A DNA stretch of 64,000 bases from Microbacterium salitolerans (GCF_019720895.1 NZ_JAHKSH010000006.1:62001-126000); one strand, 5' to 3'. Positions 25,778-34,490 are shown, numbered from the stretch's first letter. A program made the numbers and translations. Notes: generated by a model from the sequence alone, not told the origin.

Positions 25778-27465
25778 CCGAGCGGCGCTTCGATGATCTG
25801 CGGTCCGGCGACGGCTGCGGTCAGCGCCTGGTCGAGCTCGGAGCGGGTCGTCACCCGGACGTGCCCCCAGCCGTAGGCGATTGCGAGGGCCGAGAGATCG
25901 GCCGCCTGCGGCGTGTACTGCACGCGCGACATCGCCTCGGCCGACGCCGTCTGCGCGACCTCGAGGCCGTCGAAGATCGTGCCGCCGCCGTCGTTGCCGA
26001 CGATCACCTGGACGCGCGGCCGCTCCTCGCTCTCGGGGAGGAGCAGGGATCCGACGTCGTGCAGGAACGCGAGGTCGCCGAGCAGCACGCGGGTGACGCC
26101 GGGAGATCCCTCGTGCTGGCTCGCGAGCGCGATGCCGAGGCCCGTGGCGATCGTGCCGTCGATTCCGGCCAGGCCGCGGTTGGCGTGCACGGGCACCTTC
26201 TTGCCGGCGAGCACGTCGTCGGCGACGCGCACGAGCCGGCTGGAGCCGAACACGAGGCGGTCGTGCGGCCACGTCGCGCGCCAGACGCCCGCGACGAGCT
26301 GCTCGCGATCGAGCGGCGTGCGCACCGCGTCCATCTCGGCGCGGACCGCTCCGAGACGGGCCTTCGGGTCGGTCGACGCGAGGCCGTGGATATCGGGCGC
26401 CGGCGTCTCGAGGTCGGCGGCGTGCTCACGGGACCACCGCATCCACGCACCCAGCCATTCGCGATCCTGCTCCCCCGCGGCGACGGCGACCGCGGCGGCG
26501 GAGCGCGTCGCGCCGCTGAGGTCGAGCGGCTCGTCGGTCGCCCGCAGCGCGACGATGTCGATGTCGCTCCGTGCGAGCAGCGCCGTGACCTCGCGGCCGA
26601 GCGTCGGGTGCCCCACGACGACGACGCGCTCGATGCGCCCGCCGAGCTGCGGATCCGCGAGCGCCTGCCGGTAGCCGAGCACGGCCCTGCGGCCGAAGCG
26701 GGATCCGCTGACGATCTCCGCGAGCAGCGGCCAGCCGCCCTGACGCGCGATGAGCTCGGCGTCCTCGCCGCCGTCGGCGCCCGCGACGACGACCGTGCGG
26801 GGTCCCGATGCGAGCGTGACGGGCTCCGGCGGATCCGGCAGCAGCGCCTGCGCCTCCCGGAGCGCCTGCTCGGAGTCGGCGGATCCCTCCGAGAACCACG
26901 GGGGAAGCGGACCCGCGAGGGGCTCGCGATACGGCAGGTTGACGTGTGCGACGCCCTGCACCGTCTCTCCCGCGGCCGCGACGAACGCGCGCGCCGCGAG
27001 CGAGCGCATGCGCGCGGCCTCTCCCGCGGAGCCGTCGGGAGTCTCAGCATCCACGGCGAATCGCGCGGCGCCGGCGAACAGGCCGGGCTGAGCCGTCGTC
27101 TGGTTGGCGCCGACGCCGCGCAGCTCCGGCGGCCGGTCGGCGGTCAGCAGCAGCAGCGGGACACCCGAGTGGTGCGCCTCGAGCGCCGCCGGGAGGAGAT
27201 TCGCCACGGCCGTGCCCGACGTGCAGACGACGACCGCGGGCACGCGCGTCTCACGCCCGATGCCGAGCGCCGTGAAGCCCGCGCTCCGCTCGTCCAGACG
27301 CACGTGCAGCGAGACGCGGCCCTGCCGCTCGAGGTCGGCCGCGGCGAGCGCGAGCGCCTGCGAGCGGGATCCCGGACTCACGACGACGTGCCGCACACCC
27401 AGCGCGACGAGCGCGTCGAGGAGCGCGCAGGCGGCCTCGGTCGCGGGAGATTCAGCCGCGGGCAT
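25771..27465 (-). CDS. menD: SEPHCHC synthase (menaquinone synthesis)
   Basis: Thiamine-diphosphate enzyme that joins 2-oxoglutarate to isochorismate. The protein has 564 residues from ATG 27465. Characteristic blocks are GVRHVVVSPGSRSQALALAA near 24, HVRLDERSAGFTALG, VVCTSGTAVANLLPA, and the ThDP/Mg motif LLGDLAFLHDVGSLLLP followed by VIVGNDGGGTIFDGLE. A longer in-frame upstream extension is Arg/Thr-rich and not part of the enzyme. The start overlaps the preceding membrane-protein gene by 14 bases. Confidence 0.93.
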   Translation of the reverse strand: MPAAESPATEAACALLDALVALGVRHVVVSPGSRSQALALAAADLERQGRVSLHVRLDERSAGFTALGIGRETRVPAVVVCTSGTAVANLLPAALEAHHSGVPLLLLTADRPPELRGVGANQTTAQPGLFAGAARFAVDAETPDGSAGEAARMRSLAARAFVAAAGETVQGVAHVNLPYREPLAGPLPPWFSEGSADSEQALREAQALLPDPPEPVTLASGPRTVVVAGADGGEDAELIARQGGWPLLAEIVSGSRFGRRAVLGYRQALADPQLGGRIERVVVVGHPTLGREVTALLARSDIDIVALRATDEPLDLSGATRSAAAVAVAAGEQDREWLGAWMRWSREHAADLETPAPDIHGLASTDPKARLGAVRAEMDAVRTPLDREQLVAGVWRATWPHDRLVFGSSRLVRVADDVLAGKKVPVHANRGLAGIDGTIATGLGIALASQHEGSPGVTRVLLGDLAFLHDVGSLLLPESEERPRVQVIVGNDGGGTIFDGLEVAQTASAEAMSRVQYTPQAADLSALAIAYGWGHVRVTTRSELDQALTAAVAGPQIIEAPLGR

Positions 27466-27976
27466 CGCGCGGGTCGTCGTTCTCGCCCTCGTCGCCGTCA
27501 GACGTGCCGTCCGTGTCAGCGCCCTCGTCGTCGGATGTCTCGTCGGCCGACGAGTCGTCGTCGCGATCGCTGTGGAACTGCGCGTCGAGGCCCGCGAGGA
27601 CCTCGTCATCGCCGTTCCTCTCGTCATCGGCTGCGCGAGGCCGGTCGTCGCCGGGCGCGTCGAACTGCTCCTCGGCGTCGAGCATCGCGAGCTCCTCTTC
27701 AAGCTTGCGGATCCGCTCGTCGGACGCCGTCAGGAAGCCCGGGTCGTCGTCGGGTCCGGTCGGGCCCGATGCGGTCGCGGGCCGCTGCTGGCCCTTGCGG
27801 GCGCGACCGATGGTCAGCCAGAGGATTCCGCCGATCACCGGGACGAGCGTGATGACGACCCACGTGCCCTTCGAGACACCGCGATGACGAGATTCCGGCT
27901 GCGTCGCGCAGTCGACGATGGTGAACACCGTGAACACGACGGCCGCGACGGCGAGGATGAGGAGAAGACGGGCCAC
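27452..27976 (-). CDS. PLDc_N domain membrane protein with acidic tail
   Basis: A 174-residue protein. The first 60 residues hold two membrane segments with the PLDc_N pattern VFTIVDCATQPESRHRGVSK and WVVITLVPVIGGILWLTIGR. After a short coiled stretch (ERIRKLEEELAMLDAEEQ) the C-terminal 70 residues are almost all Asp, Glu, Ser and Gly. The GTG start at 27976 has TAGGAT six bases upstream (leaderless). It overlaps menD, so both are likely transcribed together. The precise role is unknown. Confidence 0.8.
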   Translation of the reverse strand: MARLLLILAVAAVVFTVFTIVDCATQPESRHRGVSKGTWVVITLVPVIGGILWLTIGRARKGQQRPATASGPTGPDDDPGFLTASDERIRKLEEELAMLDAEEQFDAPGDDRPRAADDERNGDDEVLAGLDAQFHSDRDDDSSADETSDDEGADTDGTSDGDEGENDDPRDARG

Positions 27977-28004
27977 GTCTCCATCCTACGAGCCACGCGG
28001 CGCG

Positions 28005-28763
28005 TCAGACGCCGTGCGCGGGCTCGATGCGAGGGAAGGCCGGGGGCTCCTCGCCGAGCGACGACTCGATCGTCTCGACTCCGTCATCCTCTCCTGTGAG
28101 GCGGGCGATCGCATCGCCGAACTGCCGACGGAGAGCGCGCGCGGCGGAAGCGGCGTCGCCGGCGCGGATGGCGTCGAGCAGAGCGCGGTACGTCGGCGAG
28201 ACCGTGCGCCGCACCTGGTATCCGTCCGGGTCACTCAGACTCGCGATGCGCGTCTCGGCGAGCAGGGTGTCGATCGCGGCCGACAGCCGCCGACTGCCGA
28301 CCAGGTCGACGAGATGCCGATGGAAGGCGATGTCGGCATCGCCGATCGCCACCGCGTCCTCGCCATCGCTCGCCTCGACGAGCCGAGCGAAGCACGCCTC
28401 CAGCTCCCCCACGGCGCGCGCGTCGGAATCCGCGGCGAGCAGCCGCGCCGCGTGCGCCTCGATGGCGCAGCGCGCCTCGTAGAGATCGGGGATGTCACCG
28501 GGGCCGATCGTGCGCACCCGCAGACCGCGACCCGGGACGGACACCAGGAGCCCTTCCTGCACGAGGCGCTGAGCGGCCTCACGAAGGGGACCGCGGCTCA
28601 CACCCAGCTGCGCGGCGATCTCGACCTCGCCGATGGATCCTCCCGTGGGGAGCGCCCCGGCGAGGATCGCCTTTCGCAATTCGATAACGATCAGGTCGAC
28701 CGTCGACATGCGCGAGACCGGGATGACCGACCGCATCGCGTCACCGTCCGCCACTGGATTCAC
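28005..28763 (-). CDS. GntR family regulator, FCD (FadR) type
   Basis: A regulator of about 252 residues. The winged helix is near 30-90 (GSIGEVEIAAQLGVSRGPLREAAQRLVQEGLL), and the FCD all-helical effector domain runs from about 105 to 235. It includes the metal-ligand-like ADIAFHRHLVDLVGS. The GTG at 28763 follows GAGG eight bases upstream and is chosen over ATG 28736. It is divergent from the ehuBCDA transporter, so it probably controls ectoine uptake (inference). Known ectoine catabolic regulators of the EnuR type are MocR proteins, so this is a different solution. Confidence 0.85.
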   Translation of the reverse strand: MNPVADGDAMRSVIPVSRMSTVDLIVIELRKAILAGALPTGGSIGEVEIAAQLGVSRGPLREAAQRLVQEGLLVSVPGRGLRVRTIGPGDIPDLYEARCAIEAHAARLLAADSDARAVGELEACFARLVEASDGEDAVAIGDADIAFHRHLVDLVGSRRLSAAIDTLLAETRIASLSDPDGYQVRRTVSPTYRALLDAIRAGDAASAARALRRQFGDAIARLTGEDDGVETIESSLGEEPPAFPRIEPAHGV

Positions 28764-28831
28764 CGCGATTTCCTCTCTCTCGGCGCCGCCTCGTCGCCGC
28801 GCGCTCGTCACACCGTATCTTCCCCTGTTCG

Positions 28832-28856
28832 ATTGTCGACAGTCAGACAGTCGGAT
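28832..28856. promoter_or_regulatory. Operator candidate between GntR and ehuB
   Basis: ATTGTCGACAGT (28832-28843) is a palindrome with one mismatch. It overlaps an 8-base direct repeat, GACAGTCA then GACAGTCG (about 28838-28853). It lies in the 180-base divergent gap and is a likely binding site for the FCD regulator. Confidence 0.45.
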
Positions 28857-28944
28857 TGATTTGTGATCGACGCCTGTGACAAGGTTGGCGCGTTCTTCGT
28901 CGACGCGTGCACCTCCGCGCGCCGGCACTCAAGGGAGAGGAAGC

Positions 28945-29850
28945 ATGACGATGATCCGACGCACCATCACGACCACAGGGCTCGCGGGGCTCGGAGTCCT
29001 CACGCTCGGCCTCACCGCCTGCGGCTCCGGCGGCGGCTCCGGCGGCGGCGAGGAGGAGGCGGGCAGCACGCTCGAGCGGCTGCAGGAGGAGGGCTCGATC
29101 ACCCTCGCGATCGCGTCCGAGCAGCCGTACTCGTGGGTCGGCGACGACGGCGAGCCGACCGGCGCCACGATCGCGATGCACGAGGAGATCTTCGGGAACC
29201 TCGGCATCGACGACATCGAGGTCGAGGAAGTGGCCTGGGACAACCTGATCCCCGGACTCAATGCCGGCCGCTGGGACGCCGTCAGCGCGGGGATGTCGAT
29301 CCTCCCCGAGCGCTGCGCCGAGGCCTCCTTCAGCGACCCCGAGATCATGTACACCACCACGCTCGCGGTGCCCACCGGCAACCCGCAGGACCTCAGCGAC
29401 CTCGACTCCGTCGTCGAGACAGGCGGCGACGTCACGCTCGCGATCCAGTCGGGTGCGATCGAGGACGGGTACGCGTCGGACCTCGGGATCGAGAACACCA
29501 TCGCGGTCGACTCGGCGAGCTCCGGCCTCGAGGCCGTGCAGTCCGGACGCGCCGACGCATTCGCGCTGACGGCGGTCTCCCTCAACTGGATGACCGAGGA
29601 CATGGACGATCTCGAGACAACCGAGGCGTTCGTCCAGGAGCTCGACGGCGTCGAGCAGGTCGGCGCTGGCGCCACCGTGTTCCACAAGGACGACACCGAT
29701 CTCCTCGAGGCCTACAACGAGGAGCTGGCGAAGATCACCGGCGACGAGCAGGCGTACCTCGGCCTCGTCGAGCCGTTCGGGTTCACCGCCGAGAACCTCC
29801 CGCCCGAGGACCTCACCACCGAGCAGCTCTGCGCGGGCGAGCTTGAGTAA
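28945..29850 (+). CDS. ehuB: Ectoine-type ABC transporter substrate-binding lipoprotein
   Basis: A 301-residue lipoprotein (lipobox LGLTACGS, Cys near 27, then a Gly/Ser linker). It is a class 3 polar amino-acid-type binding protein. The pattern LERLQEEGSITLAIASEQPY, NLIPGLNAGRWDAVSAGMSI, LPERCAEASFSDP and AIQSGAIEDGYASDLGI agrees with EhuB of ectoine/hydroxyectoine importers as I remember them. The protein is very acidic. ATG 28945 follows GGGAGAGG. The three genes after it complete the importer in Ehu order. Confidence 0.78.
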   Translation: MTMIRRTITTTGLAGLGVLTLGLTACGSGGGSGGGEEEAGSTLERLQEEGSITLAIASEQPYSWVGDDGEPTGATIAMHEEIFGNLGIDDIEVEEVAWDNLIPGLNAGRWDAVSAGMSILPERCAEASFSDPEIMYTTTLAVPTGNPQDLSDLDSVVETGGDVTLAIQSGAIEDGYASDLGIENTIAVDSASSGLEAVQSGRADAFALTAVSLNWMTEDMDDLETTEAFVQELDGVEQVGAGATVFHKDDTDLLEAYNEELAKITGDEQAYLGLVEPFGFTAENLPPEDLTTEQLCAGELE

Positions 29851-29868
29851 CGGGCACCTCACGCTCTC

Positions 29869-30591
29869 GTGACAGAGAACCTCGACACGCTCGGACGGGC
29901 GCTGCCGCAGATCCTCGATGGCCTCCTGATCACCATCGAGCTGACGGTCGGCGGCGCCCTCCTGGCGTTCCTCATCGCCGTCGGACTCGGGCTCCTCGCC
30001 CGGTTCGACAACCGGTGGCTGCGCGGCTTCGCTCGCGTCGTCATCGAGTTCTTCCGCGGCACTTCACTCGTGGTGCAGCTCTTCTTCCTCTTCTTCGTGC
30101 TGCCCCTTCCGCCGCTGAACATCGAGCTCCCCCCGGTGCTCGTGGGCATCGTCGGCCTCGGGCTCAACTACGGCGCGTACGGCGCCGAGGTGGTCCGCGG
30201 ATCCATCAACTCGGTCCCCCGAGGGCAGTGGGAGGCCACGACGGCGCTGAGCATGTCGCGGACCCAGCGCATGTGGCGGGTCATCTTCCCGCAGGCATGG
30301 GCCCTCATGATCCCGTCCCTCAACAACCTGCTGATCCAGCTGCTCAAGGGCACGGCGGTCGTGTACCTCATCACGATCGTCGACCTCACGGCCGAGCTGA
30401 ACAGGCTGCGCGTCGACACCGACGTCTTCTTCGCGTACTCGCTCGGGCTCGTCGTCTACTTCATCCTCGCGTCGATCCTCGCCGCCGCGATGAACGGCCT
30501 CGAGGCCCGCGCGAAGCACAGACTCGGGCGGGGAAAGCCGAAGCGTGTCCTCGCGGCCCCGGCCGCTGAGACGAAGGGGGCCGGCGCGTGA
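29869..30591 (+). CDS. ehuC: Ectoine-type ABC transporter permease EhuC
   Basis: A 240-residue permease of the His/Glu/Gln (HEAA) amino-acid family with about five membrane segments. FFRGTSLVVQLFFLFFVLPL and GLNYGAYGAEVVRGSINSVP are typical, and the EAA loop is GQWEATTALSMSRTQRM. It starts at GTG 29869, 18 bases after ehuB, and overlaps ehuD by four bases. The name rests on operon order and the EhuA/EhuB resemblance. Confidence 0.78.
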   Translation: MTENLDTLGRALPQILDGLLITIELTVGGALLAFLIAVGLGLLARFDNRWLRGFARVVIEFFRGTSLVVQLFFLFFVLPLPPLNIELPPVLVGIVGLGLNYGAYGAEVVRGSINSVPRGQWEATTALSMSRTQRMWRVIFPQAWALMIPSLNNLLIQLLKGTAVVYLITIVDLTAELNRLRVDTDVFFAYSLGLVVYFILASILAAAMNGLEARAKHRLGRGKPKRVLAAPAAETKGAGA

Positions 30592-31253
30592 GAGACGAAC
30601 AGGACCTCCTCTGGAACTGGGACCATGTCTGGGCCGCGCTGCCCGACATGCTCTACGCCTTCGTCACGGTCACGCTGGTCGTGACGATCGTCGGCAGCGC
30701 GATCGCGGCCGTCCTCGGCCTGCTGATCGCTCTCGCGCGCCGGACGGCGCCGAAGCCGATCGCCGCGGTGCTGACGTTCGTCATGAACTTCATCCGCATG
30801 ACCCCGCTCGTCGTGCAGCTGCTGTTCATCTACTACGCATTCGCGAGCGTCCCTCCGCTGACCATCGGGATCATCGTGTTCGGCGTGCACTACGCGACCT
30901 TCATGGCCGAGGTGTACCGAGCCGGCATCGAGTCGGTGCCCAATGGCCAATGGGAGGCGGCCACCGCGCTGTCGATGTCCAAGCAGCGCACGTGGGTCGC
31001 CGTCATCATCCCGCAGGCGGTGCGCGCGACGGTACCCGCTCTCGGCAACTACGTCATCTCGATGTTCAAGGAGACGCCGTTCCTGGCGGTCATCACGGTG
31101 ATCGACATGGTCGCGGCAGCAGAGCGCTACGGCGGAAACCACTTCCGCTACATCGAGGTCATCACCCTCGCCGGCGTGCTGTTCCTCATCGCCAGCTACC
31201 CCACCTCTCTGCTCATCGGGCGATTGGAGAAGCGCCTTGCCCAGTCATATTGA
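30588..31253 (+). CDS. ehuD: Ectoine-type ABC transporter permease EhuD
   Basis: A second HEAA-family permease of 221 residues, with a NFIRMTPLVVQLLFIYYAF segment and the EAA loop QWEAATALSMSKQRTWVAVI. It pairs with EhuC to form the membrane channel. The GTG at 30588 overlaps the ehuC stop (GTGA), and the gene end overlaps the start of the ATPase gene. Confidence 0.78.
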   Translation: MRDEQDLLWNWDHVWAALPDMLYAFVTVTLVVTIVGSAIAAVLGLLIALARRTAPKPIAAVLTFVMNFIRMTPLVVQLLFIYYAFASVPPLTIGIIVFGVHYATFMAEVYRAGIESVPNGQWEAATALSMSKQRTWVAVIIPQAVRATVPALGNYVISMFKETPFLAVITVIDMVAAAERYGGNHFRYIEVITLAGVLFLIASYPTSLLIGRLEKRLAQSY

Positions 31254-32052
31254 TACCCACACCGGTGCCATCGAGCTCGCGGAGGGCGATGTCCCCGCGA
31301 TCCGGTTCGAGCAGGTCGTGAAGAAGTTCGGCGACAACGTCGTCCTCGACGGACTCGACTTCACCGTGCGCAAGGGCGACCGCGTCACGCTCATCGGTCC
31401 CAGCGGATCCGGGAAGACGACGATCCTGCGCCTCGTCATGACACTCGAGGAGTCGAACGACGGCTACATCCTCATCGACGACAAGCCGCTCACGCATATC
31501 GAGCAGGGCGGCAAGCGGGTCGCGCTGAAGGACAAGCACCGCACCGAGATGCGCAAGCGGATCGGCATGGTGTTCCAGCAGTTCAACCTGTTCCCGAACA
31601 TGACGGTGATCGAGAACATCATCGAGGCGCCCGTGCACGTTCTCGGCGTCCCGAAGGCGGAGGCCAGGAAGCGGGCGCACGAGCTGCTCGCCCAGGTCGG
31701 GCTCCCCGACAAGGCCGATGCGCACCCGTCGTCGCTGTCGGGCGGTCAGCAGCAGCGCGTCGCGATCGCCCGCGCCCTCGCGATGGATCCCGAGATCCTG
31801 CTGCTCGACGAGGTGACGAGCGCCCTCGACCCCGAGGTCGTCGGCGAGGTGCTGGGCATCCTGCGCGACATCGCCGAGAACACCGACGTCACGATGCTGA
31901 TCGTCACGCACGAGATGCAGTTCGCGCGCGACGTGTCGAACCGCGTGCTCATGTTCGACGGCGGGCGCATCGTCGAGGAGGGCGAGCCCGAGCAGATGTT
32001 CTCGAACCCGCAGGAACAGCGGACGAAGGACTTCCTGTCAGCTGTGACGTAG
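31237..32052 (+). CDS. ehuA: Ectoine-type ABC transporter ATPase EhuA
   Basis: A 271-residue ABC ATPase. Walker A is LIGPSGSGKTT, the signature [17 protein letters not shown], and Walker B ILLLDEVTSALDPE. The long insert DDKPLTHIEQGGKRVALKDK after Walker A and the ending RTKDFLSAVT match EhuA-type ATPases. The start is a TTG at 31237 with GGAG ten bases upstream, overlapping ehuD by 17 bases. It closes the ehuBCDA operon. Confidence 0.82.
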   Translation: MPSHIDTHTGAIELAEGDVPAIRFEQVVKKFGDNVVLDGLDFTVRKGDRVTLIGPSGSGKTTILRLVMTLEESNDGYILIDDKPLTHIEQGGKRVALKDKHRTEMRKRIGMVFQQFNLFPNMTVIENIIEAPVHVLGVPKAEARKRAHELLAQVGLPDKADAHPSSLSGGQQQRVAIARALAMDPEILLLDEVTSALDPEVVGEVLGILRDIAENTDVTMLIVTHEMQFARDVSNRVLMFDGGRIVEEGEPEQMFSNPQEQRTKDFLSAVT

Positions 32053-32076
32053 GCGCGGATCCGTAGGATCGGACCC

Positions 32077-32361
32077 GTGAAGATCCGCTCCCTGGTCGTC
32101 TATTCGCTGCTGCGCCTCGCGTTCTTCGTGGTGCCGCTCGGCATCATGCTGCTGTTCCCCGTGTTCTGGAACCTGTGGTGGCTGGCCGTGATCTTCGCGA
32201 CCCTCATCGGCCTGAGCCTTTCGATCATCTTCCTGCGGAAGCCGCTCGGCGACGTGTCGGAGAGCATCCACGAGCGCCAGCAGGCGAAGCGCACGAAGTC
32301 GGCGCGCGAGGTCGACGCCGAGATCGAGGACGAGGCCAACGAGGCCGCGCAGAACGACTGA
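32077..32361 (+). CDS. DUF4229 membrane protein
   Basis: A 94-residue protein with two membrane segments (about 7-28 and 31-52) and a charged, coiled C-terminus rich in Glu, Ala and Lys. This is the DUF4229 layout seen next to menaquinone genes in actinobacteria. The GTG at 32077 has TAGGAT (32064-32069) seven bases upstream and no ribosome site (leaderless). It converges on menA. Function unknown. Confidence 0.8.
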   Translation: MKIRSLVVYSLLRLAFFVVPLGIMLLFPVFWNLWWLAVIFATLIGLSLSIIFLRKPLGDVSESIHERQQAKRTKSAREVDAEIEDEANEAAQND

Positions 32362-32364
32362 TCC

Positions 32365-32387
32365 GCCGCGGGGTGCGCACCCGCGGC
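32365..32387. terminator. Convergent hairpin between DUF4229 gene and menA
   Basis: GCCGCGGGGTGC (32365-32376) pairs with GCACCCGCGGC (32377-32387) with one bulged G. It lies between two convergent stops. Confidence 0.55.
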
Positions 32388-32394
32388 ACGCAGG

Positions 32395-33351
32395 TCAGCC
32401 GACGAAGGCCCAGGCGAGGAATATGCCGTAGATCGGCGAGCTGATCGACGTCAGCGCGAGCGCCGTGATCAGTTCGCGCGGGGTCCTGTGGGCCCAGACG
32501 ATGACGATCGCGGGCCCCGCCGCGAGCAGAGCGAAGAACGACAGCCACGCGAACGGGTAGAACAGCGCGAGCCAGCCCGCGATGCCGAACGCGGCCAGCA
32601 CGAGCACGGTGTACAGGATCTTCGTGGCGAGCGGGCCGATGACGACGGACAGCGTGCGCTTGCCCGCCTGCCGGTCCTGGTCGATGTCGCGCAGGTTGTT
32701 CGCGAGCAGGACCGCGCACGCGAAGAACCCGGCCGCGACGGCGCCGAACCACGCCTCCTGCGGCAGATAGAACGCCTGGACCCACGTGGTCCCGAGCGTC
32801 GCGACGAGGCCGAAGAAGACGAAGACGAAGACCTCGCCGAGCGCGTTGTACCCGTACGGGCGCCGGCCCCCCGTGTAGAACCAGGCGGCCACGATGCACA
32901 CGGCGCCGACCGCGAGCATCCACCACTGCTGCGTGCGGATCACGATCGCGAGCCCCACGAGTGCGGCGAGCGCGAAGAACGCGAGCGCAACGTACAGGAC
33001 GCGCTGAGCGGGGATCCGTCCCGAGGCCGTCAGGCGGGCCGGACCCACACGGAAGTCGTCGGTGCCCTTCACGCCGTCGGAGTAGTCGTTCGCGAAGTTC
33101 ACGCCGATCTGCAGGGCGACCGCGACCACGAGGCAGCACAGGGCGAGGACCCAGTGGAAGACGCGGTCCGCGTCGGCGAGCACCGCGGCGCCCGTGCCGA
33201 TCACGACGGGCGTGACGGCCAGCGGGAGCGTGCGCAGGCGTGCCGCGCCGATCCAGTCGCCGACCGTGACGGGCTTCGGCGCCGGGGACGATGGTCCGCC
33301 GCGCTTCGCCGGATTCCCGGGGACATTCTTGCTCTGCTTCGCCTTCGCCAC
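32395..33351 (-). CDS. menA: 1,4-dihydroxy-2-naphthoate polyprenyltransferase
   Basis: Attaches the polyprenyl tail to dihydroxynaphthoate in the membrane (UbiA superfamily, 318 residues, about nine helices). The first aspartate motif is NFANDYSDGVKGTDDFR near residue 91, and the second, NNLRDIDQDRQAGKRTL, is near 207. RTLPLAVTPVVIGTG near 33 is typical of MenA. The GTG at 33351 has TACGAT eight bases upstream. The N-terminus is basic and Ser/Pro-rich. A nearby polyprenyl synthase provides the tail. Confidence 0.94.
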   Translation of the reverse strand: MAKAKQSKNVPGNPAKRGGPSSPAPKPVTVGDWIGAARLRTLPLAVTPVVIGTGAAVLADADRVFHWVLALCCLVVAVALQIGVNFANDYSDGVKGTDDFRVGPARLTASGRIPAQRVLYVALAFFALAALVGLAIVIRTQQWWMLAVGAVCIVAAWFYTGGRRPYGYNALGEVFVFVFFGLVATLGTTWVQAFYLPQEAWFGAVAAGFFACAVLLANNLRDIDQDRQAGKRTLSVVIGPLATKILYTVLVLAAFGIAGWLALFYPFAWLSFFALLAAGPAIVIVWAHRTPRELITALALTSISSPIYGIFLAWAFVG

Positions 33352-33409
33352 GATGGAACATCGTACGCGGGTGCGCTCGACGGCGGGTGCTCGCGCCTAG
33401 GCTGGCCGC

Positions 33410-33757
33410 ATGAAGCGCACGGTGCACCTGCTCGTCGACGACCTCGACGGATCCGCTCTTCCTGCCGATGAGGGCGAGACGCTCGAGTTCGGCCTCGACG
33501 GGCGAGACTACGAGATCGACCTCAGCGCGCAGAACGCCGCGGCGCTGCGCACGGCGCTGGAGCCCTTCATCGCCGCCGCGCGGCGGTCGGAGGACAGCAG
33601 CCGCACGGCCGAATACACGGTCACGCACCTGCCGACGACGCGCCCGCGGGGCGAGAACGCCCGGATCCGCAAGTGGGCCAAGCAGAACGGCTATGCCATC
33701 TCGGAGCGCGGCGCGATCCCCCAGTCCGTGCGCGAGGCGTACCGCGCCCGCGGCTGA
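33410..33757 (+). CDS. lsr2: Lsr2-family nucleoid protein with altered RGR motif
   Basis: A 115-residue H-NS-like DNA-bridging protein. The N-terminal oligomerisation domain (VHLLVDDLDG, FGLDGRDYEIDLSAQNA) and the C-terminal DNA-binding domain (ARIRKWAKQNGYAISERGAIPQSVREAY) are both complete. Lsr2 proteins normally carry an Arg-Gly-Arg clamp for the AT-rich minor groove. Here residues 100-102 read Arg-Gly-Ala. ATG 33410 has TAGGCT six bases upstream and no ribosome site. This may be one of several Lsr2 paralogues. Confidence 0.9.
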   Translation: MKRTVHLLVDDLDGSALPADEGETLEFGLDGRDYEIDLSAQNAAALRTALEPFIAAARRSEDSSRTAEYTVTHLPTTRPRGENARIRKWAKQNGYAISERGAIPQSVREAYRARG

Positions 33758-33779
33758 ACGGCGGATCCCGAGGGCGGCG

Positions 33780-34355
33780 TCAGCCCTCCACAGGAACCGG
33801 CTCGTGCGCCGTGTACGTGATGCCGCGCGCGAAGTGCTTCGCGTCGAGGAGGCGCAGCGACGGGATCGCGTAGCCGTCGGGGAACAGCCGCCGGCCGCGC
33901 CCCTGCACGGCGGGGTACGTGAACAGGCGGTACTCGTCGACGAGACCCGCGTGGATGAGGTGGTGGCAGAGTGTGATGCTCCCCGTGACGACGAGGTTCC
34001 GACCGGGCCTGCGCTTCAGCGCCGCGATGCGGCCGAGCGGGTTCTGCGACACGATCGTGCTGTTCTCCCACTCCGGATCCGTGAGCGTTCCGCTGACGAC
34101 GTGCTTCTGCACGCCGTTCAGGAAGTCCGAGATGCCCACGGGATCGCCGGCGGGATCCGCATGGGGCCAGTACCCGCGGAAATCCGTGAACGTCTGCCTG
34201 CCGAGCAGCACCGCATCGCACTCGGCGTCCTGCCGCCGGTTCTCGGCGATGAGGTCGGACTGATCGACGCCGTCGTCGATGACCGGATCGAACCAGTCGT
34301 CCAGCATCTCGATGGATCCATCGAGCGTGACGTTCTGCGTGATGATGAGCCGCAC
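33780..34355 (-). CDS. Dihydrofolate reductase-like (RibD C-terminal domain) protein
   Basis: A 191-residue protein of the RibD-C/DHFR-like fold: LIITQNVTLDGSIEMLDDWF, DAVLLGRQTFTDFRGYWPH, NLVVTGSITLCHHLIHAGLVDEYRLFTYPAVQGRGRRLF. Members are NADPH-dependent reductases, often of unknown substrate. The GTG at 34355 follows AGGGGG. It is divergent from the aromatic hydroxylase gene, which may be incidental. Confidence 0.85.
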   Translation of the reverse strand: MRLIITQNVTLDGSIEMLDDWFDPVIDDGVDQSDLIAENRRQDAECDAVLLGRQTFTDFRGYWPHADPAGDPVGISDFLNGVQKHVVSGTLTDPEWENSTIVSQNPLGRIAALKRRPGRNLVVTGSITLCHHLIHAGLVDEYRLFTYPAVQGRGRRLFPDGYAIPSLRLLDAKHFARGITYTAHEPVPVEG

Positions 34356-34444
34356 CGTGATCCCCCTTCGCGTCGCTGCGCAGTGTCCGGACAGGCTAGG
34401 CCGCGGGGGCGCTGAGCGGAAGACGATGCGCCGTTGCATTCATT

Positions 34445-34474
34445 GGAGTACGAACCATATTCTGTACGTACCCC
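34445..34474. promoter_or_regulatory. Inverted repeat before the hydroxylase gene (MarR operator candidate)
   Basis: GGAGTACGAA (34445-34454) and TACGTACCCC (34465-34474) match as an inverted repeat at 8 of 10 positions with a 10-base spacer. The element ends just before the GAAGGAG ribosome site of the hydroxylase. A MarR gene ends the operon. Confidence 0.45.
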
Positions 34475-34490
34475 AACGAAGGAGTTCGGC

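Noticed and set aside
28945-32052. Calling the importer a glutamate or cystine transporter.
   Set aside because: The ATPase insert and binding-protein blocks match Ehu proteins better, but the substrate remains unproven, so confidence is kept moderate.
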